From the NCBI RefSeq assembly GCF_000379945.1, contig NZ_KB904128.1:1-40966 (forward strand): a DNA stretch of 40,966 bases, written 5' to 3'. Position 1 is the first letter of the stretch; each line of letters begins with the position of its first letter. A model generated the notes under the pieces. It did no database searches. It was given only the letters and a program-made list of their open reading frames with translations, and was not told the origin of the DNA. Source of the DNA: Porphyromonas macacae DSM 20710 = JCM 13914 (lineage in GTDB: Bacteria > Bacteroidota > Bacteroidia > Bacteroidales > Porphyromonadaceae). The position numbers and the translations under genes are program-made. Shown piece by piece: positions 25,570 to 33,727 of the stretch.

Positions 25570-26643
25570 TCAATAAAAATATTCCGACGATTTGGCCAAT
25601 AGATATAAGTCTGCCAAAACCAAAGCTGCCATAGCCTCCACAACAGGGACAGCCCGGGGGACAACACAGGGATCATGCCGTCCTGCACATTCCAACACAG
25701 CGTTTTGCATGTGAGCATCAATAGTCCGCTGTGCTTTTCCTATTGTCGGCACCGGTTTGAAAACAACCCTGAAAAAAAGATCCTGACCCGTAGATATTCC
25801 ACCCAAAGTTCCACCAAAATGATTACTCGAAAAGGTAACAGTACCCGAATGGGCCGTTATACTGCCATTCACTTCTGAACCTTGTTTTACAGCAATCCCA
25901 AAGCCGTCGCCCATCTCAAATCCTTTGGCTGCATTGATACTCATCATGGCTGAAGCCAATCTGGCAGGCAGTTTATCGTAAACCGGTTCTCCCCAGCCGG
26001 CCGGAACTCCTTTGACAATACAGGAAACAACCCCACCTATACTGTCACCTTCGTTCTTAACCTTCTTTATCAATTGCTTCATTGCTTCTGTGGCTTTTTC
26101 GTCCGGACATCTCACAATAGAATCTTCCACTGAATCTCTATCAGGAACAATATCGTTGGGTACAGACACAGACCCTATGGATGAAGCATAAGCCAAAATG
26201 TCGACCTTATTACCTAAAAGTTGTTTGGCTATCGCTCCGGCAACTACACGTACAACCGTTTCTCTGGCAGAAGAACGCCCCCCTCCCGGCTGAGGTTTAA
26301 TACCATATTTCTGGAAATAAGTATAATCTGCATGCCCCGGTCTGAATACTTCTGTCATACAGCTGTAATCAGCACTATGCACATCTTCATTACGAATGAT
26401 AAATGCAATAGGAGCTCCCGTTGTCTTTCCGTCTACGATTCCGGAAAGCCATTCAATCTCGTCGGTTTCTTTACGCGAAGTCATGAATTCGGATTGCCCC
26501 GGGCTGCGCATCTGCACCGCATGTTTTATCTGATCAAAGTCCAAAGGCAAACCAGCAGGACATCCATCAACAACACCTCCGAGTGCAATGCCATGAGATT
26601 CTCCGAATGAAGTCAACCTGAACAATCGGCCGAATGTATTCAT
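25570..26643 (-). CDS. aroC: Chorismate synthase
   Basis: AroC converts EPSP to chorismate, the last shared step to aromatic amino acids, using reduced FMN. The 357-residue chain begins MNTFGRLFRLTSFGESHG and has GGGRSSARETVVRVVAGAIAKQ-type and STGQDLFFRVVFKP blocks. Length is normal. The glycan genes start only 15 bases after it, so they are likely transcribed together although they have no shared pathway. Confidence 0.97.
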   Translation of the reverse strand: MNTFGRLFRLTSFGESHGIALGGVVDGCPAGLPLDFDQIKHAVQMRSPGQSEFMTSRKETDEIEWLSGIVDGKTTGAPIAFIIRNEDVHSADYSCMTEVFRPGHADYTYFQKYGIKPQPGGGRSSARETVVRVVAGAIAKQLLGNKVDILAYASSIGSVSVPNDIVPDRDSVEDSIVRCPDEKATEAMKQLIKKVKNEGDSIGGVVSCIVKGVPAGWGEPVYDKLPARLASAMMSINAAKGFEMGDGFGIAVKQGSEVNGSITAHSGTVTFSSNHFGGTLGGISTGQDLFFRVVFKPVPTIGKAQRTIDAHMQNAVLECAGRHDPCVVPRAVPVVEAMAALVLADLYLLAKSSEYFY

Positions 26644-26667
26644 AATGCTGCAAAATCCTTATTTATG

Positions 26668-26716
26668 AAATACGAGGCCGCCCAAAGTCTCCGACTTTTG
26701 AGGCAGCCTCGTATTT
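26668..26716 (-). terminator. Terminator between slyD and aroC
   Basis: A long hairpin: outer arms AAATACGAGGC/GCCTCGTATTT (11 bp) and inner arms AAAGTC/GACTTT with a short loop. T-runs lie on both sides, so it could work in both directions; on the minus strand it ends the FKBP gene. Confidence 0.88.
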
Positions 26717-26759
26717 TTGCTTCAATATCCAGTATAAATATAACCGAAAGCTTTATTTA

Positions 26760-27344
26760 TTACCGGCATTCGCCACCACAGCAACTTCCGGTATTTTCAT
26801 CGCCGCAACCACAACCACAACTGCTGCCTTCTTCATCGCCGCAACCACAGCCACAGGAAGAACCGCCGATAAAGTCTTGTATCTCTTCTGCCGTAGCTTC
26901 ATGAACATCAACAATTTCACCTACGAAATGTAAATCTTCACCAGCCAGCGGATGATTAAAATCCATAATCACTGCATCGTCTTTTACTTCCAAAACATTG
27001 CCTTGAAGAACCTGTCCGTCAGCGGTACGCATAGGAACCATATTGCCTTCTGCGACAATTTCACTGTCAAACTCGCCGGATTCATTCTTAAAAACTTCTT
27101 TTGGCAATTCAATAACAGCATCTTCATTTACTTCACCATAGGCATCGACCACAGGTAAAACAAAATCGAACTTATCACCGACAGATAAACCGAAGAGATT
27201 TTTTTCAAAAGCGGGCAACATCATATTCATGCCCTGAATATATTTGAGAGGTGCTTCTTTAGGAGCATGTTCCATCAATTCCTGCTCTTCGCCTACAAAT
27301 AACTCATAGGTGCAAGCAACAAATTTATTAGGAGAAATAGTCAT
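26760..27344 (-). CDS. slyD: SlyD-type FKBP peptidyl-prolyl isomerase with cysteine-rich tail
   Basis: A 194-residue protein from the ATG at 27344 (a TTG at 27350 would add two residues). The FKBP half has EAPLKYIQGMNMMLPAFEKNL and VGDKFDFVLPVVDAYGEV, and the inserted-in-flap domain lies in the middle (about 75-125), as in SlyD. The end (about 162-194) holds 11 cysteines in a tandem SSCGCGCGDE repeat and CCGGEC, replacing the His-rich tail of E. coli SlyD. By family knowledge it should assist folding and bind nickel or another metal; the metal preference is inference. Confidence 0.92.
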   Translation of the reverse strand: MTISPNKFVACTYELFVGEEQELMEHAPKEAPLKYIQGMNMMLPAFEKNLFGLSVGDKFDFVLPVVDAYGEVNEDAVIELPKEVFKNESGEFDSEIVAEGNMVPMRTADGQVLQGNVLEVKDDAVIMDFNHPLAGEDLHFVGEIVDVHEATAEEIQDFIGGSSCGCGCGDEEGSSCGCGCGDENTGSCCGGECR

Positions 27345-27399
27345 ATACAAAATATTAAATTAATAACGAACAAAGATAACACAATAAAAGGAGTATAAA

Positions 27400-27867
27400 T
27401 TATTTATCTGAATTTTCGGCACGATGTTTTTTCATATATTCACCCGCGAACTTCCGGTTGACATGTGGTAAACGCACAGCTTTCTCCATAGGTAAAATCT
27501 CTTTACATTTCTTTATGAACTCTTTCTCCAACTCGGCCTCTTTAATCTTATTATCAGCAACCTTTTCCATATACCTGCCCATTTCGGCCTCGGTTATGCT
27601 CGGATCATTATTTCTGATACGTTTATGCATTTCAGCTGTCGAACGCCACAGTTCAAAACGTTTCTCATCCAGTTCCTGCATAACAGGCATCAGATCATTA
27701 GCCTCTTTTTCTGTAAGATTAAGTTCTTTCACAAAGAAATCACGTTTCAATTGCATCATTTCCTTGCGAGTTTTTTGAGAATGAAATACTTCAAAATGCA
27801 AATCATTAGCCAAAGAGGAACTTAACACAAAGAAAAAAGTTAGTGCGATATACAGACTCTTTTTCAT
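27400..27867 (-). CDS. Spy/CpxP-like periplasmic protein
   Basis: A 155-residue exported protein: signal peptide (1-20) and then an almost wholly helical, highly charged domain (about 30-150; LTEKEANDLMPVMQELDEKRFELWR and repeated K/E heptads). The LTEKEA segment and the helical hairpin resemble the LTxxQ-type Spy/CpxP/ZraP family, which act as periplasmic chaperones or stress sensors. Strict LTxxQ is not present. It is 12 bases after the putative anti-sigma gene, so a sensing or feedback role in that system is a plausible inference. Confidence 0.65.
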   Translation of the reverse strand: MKKSLYIALTFFFVLSSSLANDLHFEVFHSQKTRKEMMQLKRDFFVKELNLTEKEANDLMPVMQELDEKRFELWRSTAEMHKRIRNNDPSITEAEMGRYMEKVADNKIKEAELEKEFIKKCKEILPMEKAVRLPHVNRKFAGEYMKKHRAENSDK

Positions 27868-27879
27868 TAGAAATATTTA

Positions 27880-28272
27880 TTAAAGGTCACTTAAATTCAA
27901 TTCTTCACTGACCAGTTCGGAACATTGGTCATAAAAATACTCCATATACAAGGAATCCAAGTTTACAGAAGACTCGGCTCCGGCACGAAGAACAACACGA
28001 TTATCCTCGTGTACACTCAATCGGTTACTCTGCCATTTAAGCAATTGGAAAGCACCCAGAGTAAATATAAATGCAGCTGCCATATATAAGACAGGCTTAA
28101 GACGCATAAACAAGGAAATCTTCACCGGTGTATCCTCAGTGTGCACCATACCCGGCTCTTCCGGCAGAGTATTCATGATATTGTCGACCAAGTCATCAAA
28201 ATAATTCTCCGGCACAGAATAGTGCTTCATGCTTTCTTTCGAGTCTTTTATGCGTAAATCTTTTTCATTCAT
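27880..28272 (-). CDS. Putative anti-sigma factor (single-pass membrane protein)
   Basis: A 130-residue protein with a charged cytoplasmic N-terminus (about 1-65, SVPENYFDDLVDNIMNTLPEE), one membrane helix (about 68-88, PVLYMAAAFIFTLGAFQLL) and a short acidic outer part with a C-terminal SELVSEELNLSDL. This architecture and its place directly after an ECF sigma gene suggest an anti-sigma factor. No zinc motif (HxxxCxxC) is visible, so it is not a ZAS type. The function is inferred from context. Confidence 0.6.
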   Translation of the reverse strand: MNEKDLRIKDSKESMKHYSVPENYFDDLVDNIMNTLPEEPGMVHTEDTPVKISLFMRLKPVLYMAAAFIFTLGAFQLLKWQSNRLSVHEDNRVVLRAGAESSVNLDSLYMEYFYDQCSELVSEELNLSDL

Positions 28273-28333
28273 TATTTCCGTGCTTTATAACTTTCCACAC
28301 TCAAAAATATAGACAACAAACACTGCGAGAAGT

Positions 28334-28915
28334 TTAATCCTCGGGAACAAGAAATCTCTCCAACTTTTTCACCGCATGATGATATGAGGCCTTCAGAGCT
28401 CCCTCCGATGTACCCGTGATTGCCGAAATCTGATCATACGGTAACTCATCATAATATCTTAATTGGAATACCAGCCGCTGCTTTTCGGGCAATTCGTTTA
28501 TGGCAGCTTGAAAGTCTCTTTCTGCAGTATCTCCATCAAAATAGGGATCCGCCTCCAGACGTTCCATCAAATAGGCATTTTCATCATTCAAAGATAATCG
28601 GTTTTCATTCTCCTTCTTTTGTTTGTTCAGAAAATTCAATGCCTCATACAAAGCTATACGATATAACCATGTGGAAATCTTGGCGTCGCCTCTGAAACCG
28701 CCGATTGCTCCCCAGGCCTTCAAGAAAGTTTGCTGCACCAGGTCATTGGTATCCTCGTGATCATAAACCATGCGTCGTATCTGCCAATAGATACGCTCAC
28801 TGTAAAGTTTCACTATTATACCGAAAGCCTGACGTGTCTTTTGCGGATCGATGAGCATCTTCTGCAGTTGCTCATCTGTCAATTGGTCTGCCGGTATCGT
28901 TATTGTATCTCCCAT
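28334..28915 (-). CDS. ECF-subfamily RNA polymerase sigma factor
   Basis: A 193-residue sigma-70 family factor. Region 2 (about 30-95) has DTNDLVQQTFLKAWGAIGGFRG and STWLYRIALYEALNFL; region 4 (about 130-185) has LPEKQRLVFQLRYYDELPYDQISAITGTSEGALKASYHHAVKKL-like helix-turn-helix sequence. Region 3 is missing, as in ECF factors. It is first in a unit with a membrane protein and a Spy-like protein, a layout suggesting an envelope-stress circuit. Confidence 0.93.
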   Translation of the reverse strand: MGDTITIPADQLTDEQLQKMLIDPQKTRQAFGIIVKLYSERIYWQIRRMVYDHEDTNDLVQQTFLKAWGAIGGFRGDAKISTWLYRIALYEALNFLNKQKKENENRLSLNDENAYLMERLEADPYFDGDTAERDFQAAINELPEKQRLVFQLRYYDELPYDQISAITGTSEGALKASYHHAVKKLERFLVPED

Positions 28916-29121
28916 TTAAGAGCACTTTATAAGATCAAATATCTTTAGAAAGATAATCATTATCCATAACTTATACACTTTCAGAGACATGTCCTTATTC
29001 TAAACATATCCGTTCATCCTCCTCCTGCACAAAGGAAAAGAATCCGAAGATTAAGCCAAGCCGGCGGCATACACCACAGCTTATCTAAATCTTTCGGATC
29101 CTAAGGTAACAGGTTCAGAAA

Positions 29122-29154
29122 AGCCGGTAACAAAATACATTTACCCAACCGGCT
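29122..29154 (-). terminator. Probable terminator of rpiB
   Basis: The 7-bp arms AGCCGGT/ACCGGCT close a loop of about 19 bases, and on the minus strand CTTTTCTG follows. It lies about 60 bases after rpiB. The stem is GC-rich but the loop is large, so this is less certain than the others. A second, weaker inverted repeat (ATCCGAAGAT with ATCTTTCGGAT) lies nearby at about 29040-29100. Confidence 0.5.
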
Positions 29155-29212
29155 CAATCATCATACTTTTATGCAGATATGCAGATGTTATCAAGAAAGT
29201 ATGCCAATATTT

Positions 29213-29653
29213 TTAATGTATGGGTATCTTCTGAACTCTATTCGTATGCCGTCCGCCTTCAAAAGGCGTATCCAGAAAAGCATCCACCATTTCTTCGGCA
29301 GTATTTTCCGAAACAAACCTTCCGGGAATAGACAAAACATTGGCATCGTTATGAGCACGCCCAAGCATAGCCAACTCTTTATCCCAGCAAAGCGCAGCTC
29401 TAACTTTAGGATACTTATTCAAAGTCATGGAAATACCATTACCCGACCCACAAACAGCAATACCTGCGGACAATTCGCCCCGCTCGATAGAACGTCCCAA
29501 TAAATGGGCAAAATCGGGATAGTCGCACCGCTCTTCCGAGTATGTGCCAAAATCCTTATATCGCAAACCTTTCTTGTCCAAATAATTTTTCACATGCTCC
29601 TTCATCTCGTAACCTGCATGATCGCAGCAAAGGCCTATCGTTTGTTTTTCCAT
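29213..29653 (-). CDS. rpiB: Ribose-5-phosphate isomerase B
   Basis: RpiB interconverts ribose 5-phosphate and ribulose 5-phosphate. The 146-residue protein has GLCCDHAGYEMKEHV at the N-terminus and the catalytic Cys in GIAVCGSGNGISM (about Cys68), plus NDANVLSIPGRFVS. It follows transketolase by 15 bases, so the two non-oxidative pentose phosphate genes form one unit. Confidence 0.96.
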   Translation of the reverse strand: MEKQTIGLCCDHAGYEMKEHVKNYLDKKGLRYKDFGTYSEERCDYPDFAHLLGRSIERGELSAGIAVCGSGNGISMTLNKYPKVRAALCWDKELAMLGRAHNDANVLSIPGRFVSENTAEEMVDAFLDTPFEGGRHTNRVQKIPIH

Positions 29654-29668
29654 AGATAAAAATATGAA

Positions 29669-31711
29669 TCACTGTTTATTCAACATTTTCAGCACCAATT
29701 CACGTACATGTTCTGCCGTAAAACCCAATTTTTCATCCAAAACTTTATACGGAGCAGAAAAGCCAAAAGAGTTAAGCCCCCAAATCATTCCGTTTTCACC
29801 GACTAACCCCAGAAGATTTACCGGTAATCCGGCAGTTAATCCAAAACGTTTGATTCCTTTCGGCAAAACCTGATCTCTGTAAGCCTTTTCCTGAATAGAG
29901 AAAACTCCTTCAGAAGGCACGGAAACGATCTGTACCTTTTTGCCGTCTTTGCGAAGAAGTTCGGCCCCGGCAACCAAAGTGCTGACCTCAGATCCGGTAG
30001 CTACCATCACGACATCGGGATTTTCATCTTTCATCACAATATATGCACCTCTTTTGGCCTGCAAAGACTGTTGATAATGACTCTCAAAAGATGAGTTCAG
30101 AGGCAGGTCTTTGATATTCTGACGAGAAAAAATAAGCCCCGTAGGAGTTTTTGTATTCTCCATGGCCATTTGCCAGGCAACGGTTGTCTCATACACGTCA
30201 GCCGGACGCAAAACCAACATACTGTTTCCTCCGCTGTGGTTTTGTAATTTTTCCATCAAACGTATTTGAGCTTCCTGTTCCACCGGTTCATGAGTAGGCC
30301 CATCCTCTCCAACGCGGAAAGCATCATGCGTCCAGATAAACTTAACAGGCAGCTCCATGAGCGCAGCCATACGAATGGCCGGTTTCATATAATCGGAAAA
30401 AACAAAGAACGTTCCGCAGGCCGGAATCACTCCTCCATGCAATGCCATACCGATACAAAGACAAGCCATTGTAAACTCACATACACCGGGTTGCAGGAAA
30501 GCTCCGCTAAAATCATCACGGGTAAGCATCTTTGTTTTCTTCAAAAAACCATCAGTTTTATCAGAATTGGAAAGGTCAGCAGAAGCTACAATCATATTTT
30601 CAACCTTCCCGGCCAATACTCCAAGGACTGTGGCAGAAGCTGCCCGTGTCGCCTGATCGGATTTCTGTTGAATGGCAGCCCAATCGATATGAGGAACTTC
30701 ATTGGAAAACCAATCTGCCATCTTGGCTGCCAATTCCTGATGATCGGCTTTCCATTTCAACTCTTCATCACGACGTTTCGACATCAACTCGTTCAAATGA
30801 GAAAGACGAGCATCGTACATAGCTTTAACTTCAGGGAAGATAACGAACGGATCTTCAGGATTACCTCCCATATTTTCAATAGTCTTTTTTATACAAGCTC
30901 CGGCTGCAGTCAGCGGTTGCCCATGCGTGGATACCAGATTCTCAAACGATTCGCCATTATTGCCGTAAGCACCCTTTCCCATAACAGTATGTCCGATAAT
31001 CAATACCGGTTTGCATGCAGTGGCTTTAGCCTCACGCAGTGCAGAGCGTATTTCCTCCGTATCATTACCATCGATGTCAATCACATGCCAACCCCATGCC
31101 TTATATTTCATGGCAATATCTTCACTGTTCACTTCCTCAACCGTAGTAGAGAGCTGAATATTATTGGCATCATAAAACATAATCAGATTATCCAATCCCA
31201 AATGCCCCGCAATACGGCCTGCCCCCTGAGATACTTCTTCCTGAATACCGCCATCAGAGACATAGGCATAAATCGTTTGACTCATCACCCATCCCAAACG
31301 CTGTTGCAGAAATTTGGCAGCAATGGCTGCACCTACAGCATAAGTATGTCCCTGCCCCAGCGGACCGCTGGTATTCTCTACCCCACGTTTTACATCTCGT
31401 TCGGGATGACCGGGTGTCACACTACCCCATTGACGGAAGTTTTTCAAATCTTCCATCGAATATTTACCAATCATAGCTAACTGGCTGTAAAGCATCGGAG
31501 ACATGTGCCCCGGATCGAGGAAAAAGCGATCGCGTCCTTCCCATTCAGGATTCTCAGGATCAAAAATTAAAAATTCGGAAAAAAGGACATTGATAAAATC
31601 AGCTCCTCCCATGGCACCACCCGGATGGCCGCTCTTTGCTCGTTCAACCATAGATGCCGCTAATATCCGTATGTTATCAGCAGCTTTCAGCATTAGCTTG
31701 TTGTCGTTCAT
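29669..31711 (-). CDS. tkt: Transketolase
   Basis: Transketolase moves two-carbon ketol units between sugar phosphates with thiamine diphosphate. The 680-residue protein has the ThDP motif (GDG-like DGGIQEEVSQGAG region), GHPGGAMGGAD near the N-terminus, HDAFRVGEDGPTHEPVEQ in the pyrimidine-binding domain and a C-terminal domain with VMVATGSEVSTLV. The frame is open 70 codons further upstream, but that part is hydrophobic and unlike any transketolase; the ATG at 31711 (MNDNKLMLK) fits. A -7-like TATATTTG at 31814-31821 with TTTG 17 bases upstream may be the promoter. Confidence 0.97.
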   Translation of the reverse strand: MNDNKLMLKAADNIRILAASMVERAKSGHPGGAMGGADFINVLFSEFLIFDPENPEWEGRDRFFLDPGHMSPMLYSQLAMIGKYSMEDLKNFRQWGSVTPGHPERDVKRGVENTSGPLGQGHTYAVGAAIAAKFLQQRLGWVMSQTIYAYVSDGGIQEEVSQGAGRIAGHLGLDNLIMFYDANNIQLSTTVEEVNSEDIAMKYKAWGWHVIDIDGNDTEEIRSALREAKATACKPVLIIGHTVMGKGAYGNNGESFENLVSTHGQPLTAAGACIKKTIENMGGNPEDPFVIFPEVKAMYDARLSHLNELMSKRRDEELKWKADHQELAAKMADWFSNEVPHIDWAAIQQKSDQATRAASATVLGVLAGKVENMIVASADLSNSDKTDGFLKKTKMLTRDDFSGAFLQPGVCEFTMACLCIGMALHGGVIPACGTFFVFSDYMKPAIRMAALMELPVKFIWTHDAFRVGEDGPTHEPVEQEAQIRLMEKLQNHSGGNSMLVLRPADVYETTVAWQMAMENTKTPTGLIFSRQNIKDLPLNSSFESHYQQSLQAKRGAYIVMKDENPDVVMVATGSEVSTLVAGAELLRKDGKKVQIVSVPSEGVFSIQEKAYRDQVLPKGIKRFGLTAGLPVNLLGLVGENGMIWGLNSFGFSAPYKVLDEKLGFTAEHVRELVLKMLNKQ

Positions 31712-31911
31712 TGTAATGATATTATTAGATTTATTCGATATACTCAAGTAACAGAAGAAGCCGTTTATTGCCATGATGCAATAGACAACACATGGGCAAC
31801 CGTTATTTGCAAACAAATATACAAATAAATAGATGGAGCAAAGGAAGATTGAAGCAAACAATAAAACTCTATATGCGAAGGCTTCGGGAAGAAGAAACCG
31901 ATAAAAACAAA

Positions 31912-31943
31912 AATCCTCCAAACTTCTTTCAGTTTAGAGGATT
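31912..31943 (-). terminator. Terminator of tRNA-Cys
   Basis: An inverted repeat of about 13 bp (AATCCTC and GAGGATT outer arms, with one mismatch inside) closes a loop of about 5 bases; on the minus strand TTTG and TTTTTA follow. It starts 6 bases after the tRNA. Confidence 0.88.
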
Positions 31944-31948
31944 CTGAG

Positions 31949-32019
31949 AGGTACCTGGCGGAATCGAACCGCCGTAGACGGTTTTGCAGACCGGTGCCTA
32001 ACCACTCGGCCAAGGTACC
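31949..32019 (-). tRNA. tRNA-Cys(GCA)
   Basis: The minus strand folds as a 71-base tRNA: acceptor GGTACCT/AGGTACC, D-arm GCCGAGTGGTTAGGC, anticodon loop CTGCAAA with GCA, and T-arm GGCGGTTCGATTCCGCC. The discriminator is T (U), as usual for tRNA-Cys. No CCA is encoded. Confidence 0.97.
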
Positions 32020-32037
32020 ATTTCCCATTTGCGATTG

Positions 32038-32068
32038 CAAAGATAGTAAACTTATTGTAGTAAACAAA
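32038..32068 (-). promoter_or_regulatory. Promoter of tRNA-Cys
   Basis: On the minus strand TTTG (32065-32068), 19 bases and TATCTTTG (32038-32045), a full match to the Bacteroidota consensus, ending 18 bases before the tRNA. Confidence 0.82.
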
Positions 32069-32117
32069 TTTCATTTATGCACATTTCATCAATCGAATAG
32101 AGAATAAATAAACAACC

Positions 32118-32138
32118 CTGATTTAGCCTTAAAATCAG
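32118..32138 (-). terminator. Possible terminator of the proline dehydrogenase gene
   Basis: A 7-bp stem (CTGATTT/AAATCAG) with a 7-base loop; GGTTGTTTATTT follows on the minus strand. It lies 52 bases after the gene. The stem is short and AT-rich. Confidence 0.4.
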
Positions 32139-32189
32139 AGATTTGATTTATATCGAATAATTATGTGCTTTCTGCTTCCTTATGAACAA

Positions 32190-33371
32190 CTATTTTTTGT
32201 TCAATCTTTCATTTTTTCTTCTTTCAAGTTCCACGCGAATAAGCTGCAACTCCCGTGAGGTTTGCCCTTTGATAGCTGTATTTTCCTCAGCACGCCTGAT
32301 GAGATAAGGAAGAACTTTATCAACCGGAGCATAAGGCAGATATTTGGTTACGTTGTAACCTGCTTTGGCCAGATTAAATGAAAGGTTATCGCTCATGCCG
32401 TACAATTGAGCAAAAAATATACGTTTGTCGCCGGAAGCGATTCCTAAACTTTGAATTTTTTCTGCAACCAACCGGCAGCTCGCCTCATTATGTGTTCCGA
32501 TAAAAAGTTCGAAACGGTCTATTCTCTCAAGGACAAAACTTACACCTTTGTTGTAATTCTCATCCGTAGCCTGTTTATCTTTACAAATCGGGTCCGGATA
32601 ATTCTCCTGCCGTGACAGCATTCGCTCTTCTTCCATATATGCCCCCCGAACAAATTTGATTCCGGGAATAAAACCTTGTTTTTGTGAGTTTTCGTCAATA
32701 CGGTTCAAATAGGCAAGTCTATCATGCCGATACATCTGCAAAGTGGCAAAGACAACAGCTTTTTCTTTGTTGAACCTTGCCATGGCCTCATCGGAAAGTT
32801 CATCGATAATATCTTGATAAGCAACATGTTCGGCATCGACCAAAACGGGTATATCATTTTGATAAGCAATCTTACAAAGCTCGAAAAAACGGTTTTTGAA
32901 AGCATTAAACCGGATTTCCTCCTCCGCTGTCAAAGGTTGTTTCTTGCAATATTTCTTCAGGACATCCACGGGGCCTATTCCGCTGGCCTTAAAAACACCA
33001 TGACTGATATGAGGATTGTTTTTGGCAAACATTAAAGAACGCACGGTTTCATTGTATGTTTCTTCAATATCTTTTTCAGTACTTCCCCCCTCGGCAGAAT
33101 AGTCCAACACTGCTTTTACCTTACGCCGGCCTAATTTTTCAAGCGTTTTACGTGTGTTTTCCAGACTTTCGCCTCCTACGAAATGTTTATATATGGTGGG
33201 ACGAAGAGCCCAACCTATAGGGAATTTTATACTCAAAGCGATATTCGATAATATTTTGCCGATTTTAACAAGGCTTGTGGATGCCATGGCCTTAAATAAT
33301 ATTTCGGCTTTTTTCAGATCTCGGTCCGATTTGCCTTCGAATGCTATATGAGTGTTAGAAAAGTCAATCAT
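32190..33371 (-). CDS. Proline dehydrogenase family protein
   Basis: A 393-residue single-domain FAD enzyme of the PRODH family, which oxidises proline to pyrroline-5-carboxylate. Visible blocks are VKAVLDYSAEG, VLVDAEHVAYQD, FVRGAYMEEERM, ELFIGTHNEASCRLV and the C-terminal YLIRRAEENTAIKGQ, which matches the proline-binding RRxxEN motif. It is monofunctional; the partner P5C dehydrogenase is not in the window. It is transcribed alone, away from the repeat element upstream. Confidence 0.93.
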   Translation of the reverse strand: MIDFSNTHIAFEGKSDRDLKKAEILFKAMASTSLVKIGKILSNIALSIKFPIGWALRPTIYKHFVGGESLENTRKTLEKLGRRKVKAVLDYSAEGGSTEKDIEETYNETVRSLMFAKNNPHISHGVFKASGIGPVDVLKKYCKKQPLTAEEEIRFNAFKNRFFELCKIAYQNDIPVLVDAEHVAYQDIIDELSDEAMARFNKEKAVVFATLQMYRHDRLAYLNRIDENSQKQGFIPGIKFVRGAYMEEERMLSRQENYPDPICKDKQATDENYNKGVSFVLERIDRFELFIGTHNEASCRLVAEKIQSLGIASGDKRIFFAQLYGMSDNLSFNLAKAGYNVTKYLPYAPVDKVLPYLIRRAEENTAIKGQTSRELQLIRVELERRKNERLNKK

Positions 33372-33484
33372 AAATTATTTTGAATTAAGTGATATAGAAT
33401 TATAACAAGCAAAGAGAGAGGTGTGTTTGCATTCATTCTTTAATCGACAACTTTAACTGAGAATAATGCAAATTTTCTTAAAAC

Positions 33485-33727
33485 CATGACGTGTTGACGT
33501 GTACTGAGTATGACGTGACGTGTACTGAAAAAAATCTGCCTGATGGTTGAAAATCCATCAGGCAAAGAAAAAAAATCCAAGTTAACTTCGTTGAAAATCC
33601 GTAGCGCTAAGAATTTTCAACGAGCAGGTACAGAATTTTTATTCTTTGCGCTATGGATTTTATTGTCCCTAAATTTTTCAGTACACGTCACGTCATACTC
33701 AGTACACGTCATCACACGTCACGTCAT
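33485..33727. repeat. 243-bp element with perfect 38-bp inverted arms and nested hairpins (MITE-like)
   Basis: The arms at 33495-33532 and 33674-33711 are exact reverse complements over 38 bases. Each arm holds two copies of TGACGTGTACTGA. Outside them, ATGACGTG (33485-33492) faces CACGTCAT (33720-33727); in all TGACGTG occurs four times on the left and five on the right. Inside lie GCCTGATGG/CCATCAGGC (33538-33563), CGTTGAAAAT/ATTTTCAACG (33589-33622) and an 18-base imperfect pair (about 33595-33612 with 33642-33659, 16 of 18). No coding frame is convincing. It sits between the divergent proline dehydrogenase gene and the small RNA unit. No target duplication was seen. Confidence 0.85.
33535..33600. 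repeat. Dispersed intergenic repeat, copy B (core of the 243-bp element)
   Basis: This core aligns without gaps to 20753-20818 (53 of 66 bases identical). It contains the hairpin GCCTGATGG/CCATCAGGC, which on the minus strand is followed by a T-run and so looks like a terminator, and the palindrome AAGTTAACTT. The hairpin arms are degraded in copy A. Confidence 0.7.

Noticed and set aside
29162-29203. CATACTTT...AAAGTATG inverted repeat just after rpiB
   Set aside because: The 8-bp stem has a 26-base loop and no T-run next to it; the GC-rich hairpin at 29122-29154 is a better terminator.
30266-31480. 404-codon plus-strand open frame inside transketolase
   Set aside because: It is antisense to a clearly conserved transketolase gene, and the translation has no domain signature; long antisense frames are expected opposite such genes.
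31712-31921. 70-codon upstream extension of transketolase
   Set aside because: The sequence is hydrophobic, has no match to transketolase N-termini and covers the likely promoter; the ATG at 31711 gives the normal length.
33485-33727. CRISPR-like array from the repeated TGACGTG units
   Set aside because: The units are 7-13 bases, partly overlapping and arranged as inverted arms with no regular unique spacers; no cas genes are present.
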